Below, piece by piece: positions 1 to 6,488 of a stretch of 12,492 nt of DNA. The stretch is from the NCBI GenBank assembly GCA_030837445.1, contig JAUPKM010000478.1, positions 1 to 12,492 on the forward strand, written 5' to 3'. The notes beneath the pieces were generated by a model, which saw nothing but the letters and a program-made list of their open reading frames with translations, was not told where the DNA came from and ran no database searches. Source of the stretch: Actinomycetota bacterium. Its GTDB lineage: Bacteria > Actinomycetota > Actinomycetes > S36-B12 > UBA10799. Numbering within the stretch: position 1 is the stretch's first letter; the number at the start of each line of letters is the position of its first letter. The translations under genes were made by a program, and so were the position numbers.

Positions 1-326
1 ACAACCAGGCTTATCAGAGTCGCCCAGATCGGCACCCCGCGTAGGTAGTTGGCCGTGCCATCGATCGGATCCAGCACCCAGCAGCGGCCACGAACGCCGC
101 CGACTGATCCGGACTCCTCCCCATACCTGGCGTCGTCGGGGCGCTGCCGGGCGACCTCCGCCCAGATCGCATCCTCTACGGCGGTGTCCGCCTCGGTCAC
201 CGGCGAGCGGTCCGGTTTGGTTGCGACCCGAAGGTCGATGGCTCGAAATCTTGACAGCGCCACCGTGTCGGCCAGGTCGGCCAGCTGCAGGGCAAGGTGC
301 AGGTCATCGCCATAGTCAGCGCTCAT
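1..326 (-). CDS. hisN: Inositol-monophosphatase family protein, probable histidinol-phosphatase HisN (3' end outside the window)
   Basis: The first 108 codons of a Mg2+-dependent phosphatase of the inositol monophosphatase superfamily are present; the gene runs off the left edge. Visible family motifs are the metal-binding GEES stretch (residues 69-72) and DPIDGT (86-91), followed by an RGVPIWATLI segment that I associate with actinobacterial HisN, which removes phosphate from histidinol phosphate in histidine biosynthesis. The segment TKPDRSPVTEAD (37-48) is also typical of the family. The ATG at 326 was chosen because it gives the usual N-terminus; no clear ribosome-binding site precedes it. 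It lies 18 bases after the rsgA stop, so it is probably the last visible gene of the aroA-rsgA-hisN operon. A general inositol-phosphate phosphatase (SuhB-like) is the main alternative, since the substrate-specific C-terminal half is missing. Confidence 0.85.
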   Translation of the reverse strand, partial: MSADYGDDLHLALQLADLADTVALSRFRAIDLRVATKPDRSPVTEADTAVEDAIWAEVARQRPDDARYGEESGSVGGVRGRCWVLDPIDGTANYLRGVPIWATLISLV

Positions 327-344
327 GGCGACACGCTAGCGAAG

Positions 345-1319
345 TCAGTCGGCCGCGGACCGACTGCGCATGATCCTGCGAAGCGAGGCCAGCCGTTCCA
401 CCGGCGCGCCGCCATCGGCAACCCAGTCGTCCAACGCGCACTCGGGTTCGTCGTGGCTGCAACTACGAGGGCAGTTCTCGGCGCCGGCGGCAAGGTCGCT
501 GAACGCCCGGATCACGTTCTCGCCCGTTACGTGGTTCAGGCCGAAGGACCTGACCCCGGGGGTATCGATGATGACGCCGCCCTCGGGGAGATCCAGCAGC
601 ACCGCCGAACTCGACGTGTGCCGACCCCGGCCGGTGACGTCGTTGACTATCCCGGTACGGCGATCAGCAGCTGGTACAAGGGCGTTGACGAGGGTCGACT
701 TGCCGACCCCGCTGTGGCCGATCAGCACGGTAGCGCGATCAGCCAGCAACTCCTTCAGCTCGGACAGGTCGCTTCCTCTGCGACCATCGACGCTGGCCAC
801 TTCCAGGTCCGCGTAGGCCGCCAGGAAATCAGTCGGGTCGGCGAGGTCGGTCTTGGTGACGATCACGAGTGGCCGCAATCCAGCGTCGAACGCCGCGACC
901 AGGCAGCGGTCGACGAAACCGTGCCGGGGTTCCGGATCCGCTGCAGCCACCACGATCCCGAGCTGATCGGCGTTGGCTACCAGCGGCCGCTCGGTCCCGG
1001 TGACGTCATCGGCGGTGCGCAGTAGCAGCGTGACCCGGTCGGAAAGGCCCACGATCCGCGCCAGCGACCCGGTGTCTCCGCTGGTGTCGCCGGTCAGCCG
1101 AACCCGATCTCCGACCACGAGTCCACCTCGACCCAGCTCCCGTGACTTCACCGCGGTCACGACCGTGCCGTCGTCGAGTTCGCACGCGAACCTTCCGCGA
1201 TCAACGCCGGTGACCACGGCCTGCTTTGCCGAGCGGTAACTGGGGCGCACTTTGCTGCGGGGCCGGGAACCGCGGCCCGGTCTCACTCGAACGTCATCCT
1301 CGTCGAGGTCGCGGGCCAT
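345..1319 (-). CDS. rsgA: Small ribosomal subunit biogenesis GTPase RsgA
   Basis: A 324-residue circularly permuted GTPase that acts late in 30S subunit maturation. An N-terminal OB-fold-like segment (about residues 30-95) is followed by the permuted G motifs: G4 TKTD (155-158), G1/P-loop GHSGVGKS (201-208) and G3 DTPG (252-255). A C-terminal zinc knuckle has Cys283, Cys287, His289 and Cys294. This order (G4 before G1) is diagnostic of the RsgA/YjeQ family. I chose the ATG at 1319, whose A is the last base of the aroA stop (TGATG, one-base overlap), implying translational coupling. The N-terminus MARDLDEDDVRVRPG is of the usual actinobacterial kind. An in-frame GTG at 1343 would add eight residues inside aroA but has no better support. 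hisN follows after 18 bases. Confidence 0.96.
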   Translation of the reverse strand: MARDLDEDDVRVRPGRGSRPRSKVRPSYRSAKQAVVTGVDRGRFACELDDGTVVTAVKSRELGRGGLVVGDRVRLTGDTSGDTGSLARIVGLSDRVTLLLRTADDVTGTERPLVANADQLGIVVAAADPEPRHGFVDRCLVAAFDAGLRPLVIVTKTDLADPTDFLAAYADLEVASVDGRRGSDLSELKELLADRATVLIGHSGVGKSTLVNALVPAADRRTGIVNDVTGRGRHTSSSAVLLDLPEGGVIIDTPGVRSFGLNHVTGENVIRAFSDLAAGAENCPRSCSHDEPECALDDWVADGGAPVERLASLRRIMRSRSAAD

Positions 1320-2614
1320 CAGGGGGCCACCAGCGCCTGCCACTGATCGGCGAAACCTGGCAGCGTCTTATCGGTCGCCGTCACGTCCTCCACCAGCACC
1401 TCGGGCACCACCAGCCCGATGATCGCCGCGAAAGTGACCATCCGGTGGTCGTGATAGCTACGCAGCAGTCCTCCATGTGGGGTGCGCGGGGGCGTCGTTG
1501 GTCGGATCTCGAGGCCGTCAGGAAGCTCGTCAGCACCGATTCCCAGCCGCCGCAACTCGGCAACGAGGGCCGCCAACCGATCCGTCTCGTGCCCGCGCAG
1601 ATGCGAAATCCCAGTCAATCTACTCGGGCCGTCGGCGAAGGCCGCGATAGCTGCAACCGTCGGTACCAGTTCTCCTACCTCGCCGAGGTCAATCTCGATA
1701 CCTGCGGGTTTTGCTGGACCCTGGACGGTGAGGCCGACCTCATCCAACGAGACTCGCGCGCCAAGTTGGCGGAATACCTCGGTGATGCGGTCGGCTGCCT
1801 GCGTCGAGGAATTCGGCCAGCCGAGCACCGTCACGTGGCCAGCCGTGACAGTGGCCGCGGCCAGGAATACCGCAGCATTGGTCAGGTCTGGTTCGATCAC
1901 CAGCCGGCCGAGGTCCAGCGAGCCGGGCGCTACCCGCCAACTGCAGTGCGTCGGATCCGAGGTGTCTGCCGTCACCTGAACACCCGCCGCGCGCAACATT
2001 GAAACGGTCATCGCGATGTGGGGCAGCGACGGCAGCGCTGGGCCGCGGTGGTGGAGTTCCAACCCCTCGGTGAACCTGGCGGCGGCGAGCAGCAGACCAG
2101 ACACGAACTGGCTGGAGCCGCTGGCATCCACGGTTGCCCGACCGCCGGCCACCGCGCCGGACCCGTGCACCAGCAACGGCAGGGAATCGCCGTCGATTCG
2201 GACGCCCAGTTGCCGCAGACCGTCGACCGTCCCCGTCATCGGGCGCCGACGGGCCTGTGGGTCCCCGTCAAACCTGACGTCGCCCGCGGCCAGCGCCGCC
2301 ACCGGCGGCAGAAACCGCATCACGGTCCCGGCAAGACCGCACTCGATGGTGCAGTGCCCGGCCAGCGGTCCAGGGGTCACCTCGACGTCGGTGCCGTTGA
2401 CCTCAACCTCGGCACCGAGTTTCCTCAGTCCCGCGATCATCAGGTGGGTATCCCGCGCCACCAGCGCCCCGGTGAGCTGGGTGGTTGAGTGGGAGAGGGT
2501 CGCCAGCACGAGGGCGCGGTTGGTGACGCTCTTGGACCCCGCAACCCGGACCGTGCCGGTCACCGGTTCCGTCACCGACGGTGCCCGCCACGGGGGAGGT
2601 GCGTCGGTAGACAT
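1319..2614 (-). CDS. aroA: 3-phosphoshikimate 1-carboxyvinyltransferase (EPSP synthase)
   Basis: Cytosolic enzyme of the shikimate pathway that joins phosphoenolpyruvate and shikimate 3-phosphate. The 431-residue length fits the family. Visible motifs: GSKSVTNRAL (26-35) with the substrate-binding Lys28, CGLAGTVMRF (92-101), ASGSSQF (164-170), HLRGHETDR (338-346), YHDHRM (387-392) and TDKTLPGF (414-421). The GEL motif (314-316) replaces the catalytic-Asp segment of the E. coli enzyme; from memory this is usual in mycobacterial AroA. The ATG at 2614 has no Shine-Dalgarno. A TACCCT -10 element ends six bases before it, which suggests a leaderless transcript. It is the first gene of the aroA-rsgA-hisN operon and diverges from the SRAP gene. 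Confidence 0.97.
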   Translation of the reverse strand: MSTDAPPPWRAPSVTEPVTGTVRVAGSKSVTNRALVLATLSHSTTQLTGALVARDTHLMIAGLRKLGAEVEVNGTDVEVTPGPLAGHCTIECGLAGTVMRFLPPVAALAAGDVRFDGDPQARRRPMTGTVDGLRQLGVRIDGDSLPLLVHGSGAVAGGRATVDASGSSQFVSGLLLAAARFTEGLELHHRGPALPSLPHIAMTVSMLRAAGVQVTADTSDPTHCSWRVAPGSLDLGRLVIEPDLTNAAVFLAAATVTAGHVTVLGWPNSSTQAADRITEVFRQLGARVSLDEVGLTVQGPAKPAGIEIDLGEVGELVPTVAAIAAFADGPSRLTGISHLRGHETDRLAALVAELRRLGIGADELPDGLEIRPTTPPRTPHGGLLRSYHDHRMVTFAAIIGLVVPEVLVEDVTATDKTLPGFADQWQALVAP

Positions 2615-2620
2615 GGACCC

Positions 2621-2648
2621 AGGGTAGCCAGCGACGGCGATCTAGGAT
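2621..2648. promoter_or_regulatory. Divergent promoter region between aroA and the SRAP gene, both probably leaderless
   Basis: Two TANNNT -10 hexamers face away from each other. TACCCT (minus, 2626 to 2621) lies six bases before the aroA ATG; TAGGAT (plus, 2643-2648) lies seven bases before the SRAP ATG. In both cases the expected transcription start falls on or next to the A of the start codon, and neither gene has a Shine-Dalgarno. No good TTGACA-like -35 element is seen. The two hexamers are only 16 bases apart, so polymerase binding on one side may interfere with the other. Inferred from sequence only. Confidence 0.5.
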
Positions 2649-2655
2649 GAGACCC

Positions 2656-3393
2656 ATGTGTGGCAGGTATGCGTCCGCGAAGGAACCCGCTGAGCTGATC
2701 GAGGAATTCGGCGTGACGCACGGGCCGGAGACTCCGTTGGCGCCTGATTTCAACGTGGCCCCCACCAAGCAGGTATACGCAGTGCTGGACCGTGGCGCCG
2801 GGACTGACGGCGACCGGGAGCGGTTGCTGGCCGAGGTGCGGTGGGGACTGGTGCCGTCGTGGGCGAAGGATCCCAAAATCGGCAGCCGGATGATCAACGC
2901 CCGGTTGGAGACGGCCGCGGTGAAACCGGCCTTTCGCAGCGCCTGGGCACGTCGGCGGGCGCTGCTGCCCGCCGACGGCTACTACGAGTGGCACACCGCC
3001 AGTGCAGTTGAGGGTGTCAGCCGGCCGCGTAAGCAGCCGTATTTCATCCATCTTGGCGACGGCGGGACGCTGGCGATGGCGGGTCTGTACGAGTTGTGGC
3101 GGGATCCGTCGAAAGACCCGGACCATCCCGAATCATGGTTGTGGACTGCGACTGTGCTGACCACCACGGCGACCGATGGGCTTGGCCGAATTCACGACCG
3201 GATGCCGGTCCATGTATTCGCCGAGCAGCGCGATGACTGGCTCGATCCAGGATTCACCGGCGATCCCGGGACGCTACTTGAACCGGCCGCAGCTGCCGCG
3301 CGAATGGTCGCCTATCCGGTGTCCTCGCTGGTCAACTCGGTGCGCAACAACGGCCCCGAATTGACGGCCCCGATACCGCTGGTGACTGGTTGA
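2656..3393 (+). CDS. SRAP-family protein (SOS response-associated peptidase, YedK/HMCES-like)
   Basis: A 245-residue SRAP domain protein. The family forms a covalent thiazolidine link through its N-terminal cysteine to abasic sites in single-stranded DNA, protecting them during replication. Key residues are visible: Cys2 (sequence MCGRYA), Asn33 in FNVAPT, WGLVPSWAKD (63-72), NARLET (81-86), Glu111 in YYEW and His180 in IHDRMP. The start must be the ATG at 2656 because Cys2 has to become the N-terminus after methionine removal; the in-frame ATG at 2647 would bury the cysteine and abolish the chemistry. A TAGGAT -10 element just upstream suggests a leaderless mRNA. Mycobacterium tuberculosis has, from memory, the same neighbours (Rv3226c between aroA and sigH). 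Confidence 0.94.
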   Translation: MCGRYASAKEPAELIEEFGVTHGPETPLAPDFNVAPTKQVYAVLDRGAGTDGDRERLLAEVRWGLVPSWAKDPKIGSRMINARLETAAVKPAFRSAWARRRALLPADGYYEWHTASAVEGVSRPRKQPYFIHLGDGGTLAMAGLYELWRDPSKDPDHPESWLWTATVLTTTATDGLGRIHDRMPVHVFAEQRDDWLDPGFTGDPGTLLEPAAAAARMVAYPVSSLVNSVRNNGPELTAPIPLVTG

Positions 3394-3420
3394 GGAATAT
3401 CCTGCGCCGTGCCGACGGTT
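3394..3420 (+). promoter_or_regulatory. Probable SigR/SigH-dependent autoregulatory promoter
   Basis: GGAAT (3394-3398) and GTT (3418-3420) are separated by 19 bases, matching the known SigR/SigH consensus of GGAAT and GTT with about 18-19 bases between. It begins directly after the SRAP stop codon. Transcription would start near 3427, about 60 bases before the GTG at 3487. Known SigR and SigH genes are autoregulated through such a promoter, so disulfide stress would amplify sigR-rsrA expression. Seen by eye, not tested. Confidence 0.7.
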
Positions 3421-3531
3421 GGCACTTGACGTGGTCGCCTGACCGAACGGCTGGCCTCATGTGAGTCCACAGATTGGGGAGAACCCGTGTTGGTAACGCC
3501 GATGGTGCCGGTGGGAGGAGCCGGGGCGCGG

Positions 3532-3559
3532 TTGTTGGGGCCTCCGGAGTCGCTACGCT
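3532..3559 (+). promoter_or_regulatory. Possible housekeeping promoter for the short form of SigR
   Basis: TTGTTG (3532-3537) and TACGCT (3554-3559) are separated by 16 bases and end eight bases before the ATG at 3568. That ATG has no Shine-Dalgarno nearby. A constitutive, nearly leaderless transcript from here would give only the short SigR. The -35 match is weak (three of six). Confidence 0.4.
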
Positions 3560-3567
3560 CGGGTGTC

Positions 3568-4221
3568 ATGGTGGACGACACGACCGGCGGGCCCGCAGTG
3601 CCCGTCGAGGCGGACGTGGACCAGGCGGTCGAGTCCGAGGACGATCGGAAGGCGCGGTTCGACCGGGATGTACTGCCGCTGATGGGTCCGCTCTACGGGA
3701 ATGCGATGCGGCTCACGCGGAACGCCGATGACGCCGCGGACCTGGTGCAATCCACCTTCGAGCGAGCCTACAAGGGCTTCAAGCAGTACCGGGACGGCAC
3801 GAATCTCAAGGCATGGTTGTTCAAGATCCAGAACAACGCGTTCATCAATGATTACCGCAAGAAGCAGCGGCAGCCACTGTTGGCAGATTCCGACGAGGTC
3901 GAGGACTGGCAGATGCACCGCGCCCAGGGGCACAGCGCGGTGGGCCTTCGCTCGGCCGAAACGGAGGTGCTGGAGACACTGCCGGAACAGGTGGTGGTGG
4001 ACGCCCTCGATCAGCTTTCCGACGACTATCGCGAAGCTGTGTGGTTGGCCGATGTCGAAGGGCTGCGCTACCAGGAAATCGCCGACATCATGGGCACGCC
4101 GATCGGAACCGTGATGTCTCGGCTACACCGCGGTCGGCGGCAGCTCCGCTCGCTACTGGAGGACCACGCCCGTGACTATGGCTACCTGCCACGCGAAATC
4201 GAGCCTGGAGTGGACTCGTGA
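3568..4221 (+). CDS. sigR: RNA polymerase ECF sigma factor SigR/SigH (thiol-oxidative stress)
   Basis: A 217-residue group IV sigma factor. Region 2 spans about residues 31-101, with RLTRNADDAADLVQSTF and the highly conserved GTNLKAWLFKI and RKKQRQP segments. Region 4 spans about 146-200, with ADVEGLRYQEIADIM and the recognition helix GTPIGTVMSRLHRGRRQL. These match M. tuberculosis SigH and Streptomyces SigR as I remember them. It directs thiol-redox genes and is held inactive by RsrA, whose gene overlaps it by GTGA. I chose the ATG at 3568, which has a possible promoter just upstream. The frame is open back to a GTG at 3487, which has a good Shine-Dalgarno (GGGGAG, five bases away) and would add 27 residues; this could be an induced SigR-prime-like isoform. 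The alternative name sigH is equally apt. Confidence 0.95.
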   Translation: MVDDTTGGPAVPVEADVDQAVESEDDRKARFDRDVLPLMGPLYGNAMRLTRNADDAADLVQSTFERAYKGFKQYRDGTNLKAWLFKIQNNAFINDYRKKQRQPLLADSDEVEDWQMHRAQGHSAVGLRSAETEVLETLPEQVVVDALDQLSDDYREAVWLADVEGLRYQEIADIMGTPIGTVMSRLHRGRRQLRSLLEDHARDYGYLPREIEPGVDS

Positions 4222-4556
4222 CCGGCGGTAATCAGGCTGCGCTGTGCGGCCAGGCGATGTCGCATATGGACGAGTTCATTGACAATGAGCTCCCGACGGT
4301 GGCAGTGAGAGAGCGGATCGCCGCGCACTTGTTGGCCTGTCCCGGATGCCGAGCAGAATTCGATCAGGAAGAACGACTCAAGCAACTGGTCCGTCGCACG
4401 TGTGCCTGCGATTCGGTGCCAGAGGAGGTTCGGGCCCGGATCGAGGTCCGGATCGCGCAACTCCGGCTCCAAGTCGAGCGGATCAGCGACGAACGGCTCG
4501 GTGTCGAGCAGGTGACCTTCACCGCAGAGTGGCGAAGCACCGGCAGGGATCGCTAG
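4218..4556 (+). CDS. rsrA: Zinc-binding redox-sensing anti-sigma factor RsrA/RshA
   Basis: A 112-residue ZAS-family anti-sigma factor that binds SigR in the reduced, zinc-bound state and lets go when its cysteines form a disulfide. Cys10, His37, Cys41 and Cys44 fall at almost the same positions as the zinc ligands of Streptomyces RsrA; the HLLACPGC stretch carries the H-x3-C-x2-C motif. Two more cysteines, Cys62 and Cys64, form a CxC near the region where RsrA has paired cysteines. The GTG start at 4218 overlaps the sigR stop as GTGA, so the two proteins are probably made in balance by translational coupling. The stop codon is embedded in the first unit of a 17-base tandem repeat. Confidence 0.94.
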   Translation: MTGGNQAALCGQAMSHMDEFIDNELPTVAVRERIAAHLLACPGCRAEFDQEERLKQLVRRTCACDSVPEEVRARIEVRIAQLRLQVERISDERLGVEQVTFTAEWRSTGRDR

Positions 4557-4597
4557 CCCGAACTGACGGCCAGCCCGAACTGACGGCCAGCCCGAAC
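4555..4597. repeat. 17-base tandem direct repeat, about 2.5 copies
   Basis: The unit AGCCCGAACTGACGGCC occurs at 4555-4571 and again, without a mismatch, at 4572-4588. The first nine bases recur at 4589-4597. The first copy begins inside the rsrA stop codon (TAG, 4554-4556). It fills much of the gap between the convergent rsrA and bL37 genes. Its role is unknown; replication slippage is a simple origin. Confidence 0.9.
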
Positions 4598-4613
4598 CGA
4601 GCCGGCCGCCAGT
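4579..4613. terminator. Imperfect hairpin between rsrA and bL37, possible bidirectional terminator
   Basis: ACTGACGGCC (4579-4588) can pair with GGCCGCCAGT (4604-4613), ten positions with one A-C mismatch, around a 15-base loop. It lies between two convergent genes, where a shared terminator is expected. There is no T-run on either side, so classical intrinsic termination is doubtful. Confidence 0.35.
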
Positions 4614-4619
4614 CGTGGG

Positions 4620-4694
4620 TCAGGAGTTGGGTCGGCGTCCGTGGTTGGCGCCCTTCTTCTTTCTTGCCTTCTTCTTGCGGCCTCGCTTGCTCAT
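4620..4694 (-). CDS. Large ribosomal subunit protein bL37 (AURKAIP1/COX24-domain mini-protein)
   Basis: A 24-residue, strongly basic protein that begins MSKRGRKKKARKKKG and ends ANHGRRPNS. The closing GANHGRRPNS and the lysine/arginine-rich body match the small protein bL37 described on mycobacterial 50S ribosomes. The ATG at 4694 is preceded by a strong Shine-Dalgarno (GGGAGGT, three bases away), and the stop is TGA at 4622-4620. The reading frame was checked codon by codon. From memory, the gene is often found next to SigR/RsrA in actinobacteria, which fits its place here, convergent with rsrA. It is too short for most gene finders and is easily missed. I see no clear promoter upstream. Confidence 0.93.
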   Translation of the reverse strand: MSKRGRKKKARKKKGANHGRRPNS

Positions 4695-4785
4695 CTGACC
4701 TCCCGTCTGTGAGTGCTCATGGTGGCACAACCGGTCCACTCTGAACGGACCCGGCGCCCCACAATCGCGGCACCTCCTCGCTGGC

Positions 4786-4791
4786 TAGAGT
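4786..4791 (+). promoter_or_regulatory. Possible -10 element for the biotin carboxylase gene
   Basis: TAGAGT fits TANNNT and would start transcription near 4798, leaving a leader of about 30 bases that holds the GGAG ribosome-binding site at 4818-4821. No convincing -35 element is seen at 16-18 bases. The rest of the 133-base gap between bL37 and this gene shows nothing else that I recognise. Confidence 0.3.
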
Positions 4792-4827
4792 CCTCCACAG
4801 GTGGTGACTCAACGATTGGAGTGCGGG

Positions 4828-6162
4828 ATGCGCAAGTTGCTGGTCGCGAACAGGGCCGAGATCGCCTCTCGAATCATCCGCACGGCCAAACTGCAGGGGC
4901 TGGAAACGGTCGCGGTGCACTCGGAGGCCGATGCCGACCTCCCGTTCGTCGAGGCCGCCGACGAGTCGGTTCTGATCGGTCCGCCACCGCCGGCGCAGTC
5001 GTACCTCGATGTGGCCGCGGTGCTCGCGGCCGCGGAGCGGACCGGTGCGGACGCCGTGCACCCCGGTTATGGGTTCCTCTCGGAGAGTTCGGACTTTGCC
5101 CGCCGGATCGCTGCTGCCGGGCTGACCTGGGTGGGTCCCGATCCAGCTGCGATGGACGCCATGAGCGACAAGATCGATGCCCGCAACACGATGGCCGCGG
5201 CCGGCGTCCCAGTGGCACCGGGGACTGTGGAACCGGTGTCGGATATCGCGGCCGCCGTGCGCGCCGCCGCCGAGATCGGCTATCCGGTGATGGTGAAGGC
5301 GGCCGCCGGCGGTGGAGGTATCGGGATGGCGGTGGCCGCGGATGAGGAGCAGTTGCGTGGGGCGTTCGAAACGGCCCGAAGTCGGGCTGAACGCTTCTTC
5401 GCCAGTCCGGCCATCATGTTGGAGAAGTACATCGCGTCGGCCCGACATATCGAAGTGCAGATCCTGGGGTACCCGGACGGCACGGTGGTGGCATTGGGCG
5501 AACGGGAATGTAGCGTGCAGCGGCGCCATCAGAAGGTCGCAGAGGAGTCACCTTCGGTCGCCGTCGACGAAGCCCTGCGCAGCCGACTGACCGAGATCGC
5601 GGTGGCGGCCGGGGTTGCGGTCGGATATCGAAATGCGGGCACTGTGGAGATGTTGCTCGACAGCGAAAGCGGCGAGGTGTACTTCCTGGAGATGAACACC
5701 CGACTGCAGGTCGAACACCCGGTGACGGAACTGGTCACCGGGGTGGATCTGGTCGCCGAGCAGTTACGGATCGCCGACGGGCACTCCGCGTCGTTCGGTG
5801 GCAACCCGCCACCGAGTCGGGGCCACGCCCTTGAAATGCGGATCTACGCAGAGGACCCAAAGCGGTTCCTGCCCGGCCCAGGGGCGATAACCACCTGGCG
5901 GGAGCCGGTGGCTGAGCACGTCCGGGTCGACGCCGGCTATCGCGAAGGTAATGTGGTCACCCCGTTCTACGACCCGTTGATGGCCAAGTTGGTCGTCTGG
6001 GGCGAAGATCGTCAGGCGGCGTTGGCCACGGCCGAGCGCGCCGTGGCCGAGTTCGAGATCGTCGGGCCCAAGTGCAACCTGCCCTTCTTCACCGAGCTGC
6101 TGGCAAATCCGGACTTCCGTGCGGGTGCCTACGACACCGGCTTGGTCGCCTCGATGCGCTGA
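4828..6162 (+). CDS. Biotin carboxylase subunit (acyl-CoA/acetyl-CoA carboxylase, AccC-type, stand-alone)
   Basis: A 444-residue ATP-grasp enzyme that carboxylates the biotin of a carrier protein using ATP and bicarbonate. Motifs: NRAEIASRII (8-17), HPGYGFLSE (78-86), Lys115 in MSDK, Lys157 before the glycine-rich loop, RHIEVQ (206-211), ERECSVQRRHQK (225-236) and EMNTRLQVEHPVTE (288-301). In the last, Glu288, Asn290, Arg292 and Glu296 carry the same numbers as in E. coli AccC. Length (444) is that of free-standing biotin carboxylases; there is no fused carrier domain, unlike mycobacterial AccA proteins. The glycine loop reads AGGGGIGM rather than the common GGGGRGM or GGGGKGM. The ATG at 4828 follows GGAG by six bases; an upstream in-frame GTG at 4801 is less likely. 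It converges on a small biotin carrier gene 15 bases away. The final carboxyl acceptor cannot be told from the window. Confidence 0.93.
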   Translation: MRKLLVANRAEIASRIIRTAKLQGLETVAVHSEADADLPFVEAADESVLIGPPPPAQSYLDVAAVLAAAERTGADAVHPGYGFLSESSDFARRIAAAGLTWVGPDPAAMDAMSDKIDARNTMAAAGVPVAPGTVEPVSDIAAAVRAAAEIGYPVMVKAAAGGGGIGMAVAADEEQLRGAFETARSRAERFFASPAIMLEKYIASARHIEVQILGYPDGTVVALGERECSVQRRHQKVAEESPSVAVDEALRSRLTEIAVAAGVAVGYRNAGTVEMLLDSESGEVYFLEMNTRLQVEHPVTELVTGVDLVAEQLRIADGHSASFGGNPPPSRGHALEMRIYAEDPKRFLPGPGAITTWREPVAEHVRVDAGYREGNVVTPFYDPLMAKLVVWGEDRQAALATAERAVAEFEIVGPKCNLPFFTELLANPDFRAGAYDTGLVASMR

Positions 6163-6177
6163 CCGGCGTGGTCCAGA

Positions 6178-6396
6178 TCAGGCCTCGTCGATGACGGCGA
6201 TCAGGCCGTCCTCGTCGATGGCATCCCCTTCCGCGACCGCCACGGAGGACAGCACCCCGGCGGCCTCGGCAATCACCGGAATCTCCATCTTCATGGACTC
6301 GAGGATCACGAGCGTGTCGCCATCGGCGACGGTGTCACCCTGCGCAACCAGCACTTTCCACACGTTTGCGGTCATCTCTGATCGGACTTCGGCCAT
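6178..6396 (-). CDS. Single-domain biotin/lipoyl attachment protein (TB7.3-like biotin carboxyl carrier)
   Basis: A 72-residue protein that is one complete biotinyl domain. The motif ESMKMEIPV places the biotinylated lysine at residue 36, midway between two half-domains, with the conserved VAQGDTVADGDTL before it and VAEGDAIDEDGLI after it. Met on both sides of the lysine marks biotin rather than lipoate. It resembles M. tuberculosis TB7.3 (Rv3221c, about 71 residues), which also lies close to sigH. The ATG at 6396 has a strong Shine-Dalgarno (AGGAGG, five bases away). Its stop lies 15 bases from that of the convergent biotin carboxylase, its obvious partner. It is downstream of pilT on the same strand after a 92-base gap, in which I recognise no promoter. 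Confidence 0.93.
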   Translation of the reverse strand: MAEVRSEMTANVWKVLVAQGDTVADGDTLVILESMKMEIPVIAEAAGVLSSVAVAEGDAIDEDGLIAVIDEA

Positions 6397-6488
6397 GGAG
6401 TCCTCCTGATCTCATCGCGGACTTGTTCATCCAACCAGACTTGCTCGACCTAATGGGGTCGATGGTTCCGACTGCTGCGATGTCGTCG

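Noticed and set aside
297..1025. A 242-codon open frame on the plus strand over hisN and rsgA
   Set aside because: Antisense to rsgA with its complete G motifs; no homology recognised.
2647..2655. Upstream in-frame ATG for the SRAP gene
   Set aside because: It would place three residues before the MCGR start and bury the catalytic cysteine, which must be N-terminal.
3459..3464. A start-stop minimal frame (ATGTGA) in the sigR leader
   Set aside because: It has no clear Shine-Dalgarno, and such six-base sequences are frequent by chance; without ribosome profiling it is not worth a claim.
6397..6488. A possible promoter or small gene in the 92-base gap between pilT and the carrier gene
   Set aside because: No TANNNT element at a useful distance and no SigR-type pair with correct spacing was found; a GGAAC and a GTT are present but about 29 bases apart.
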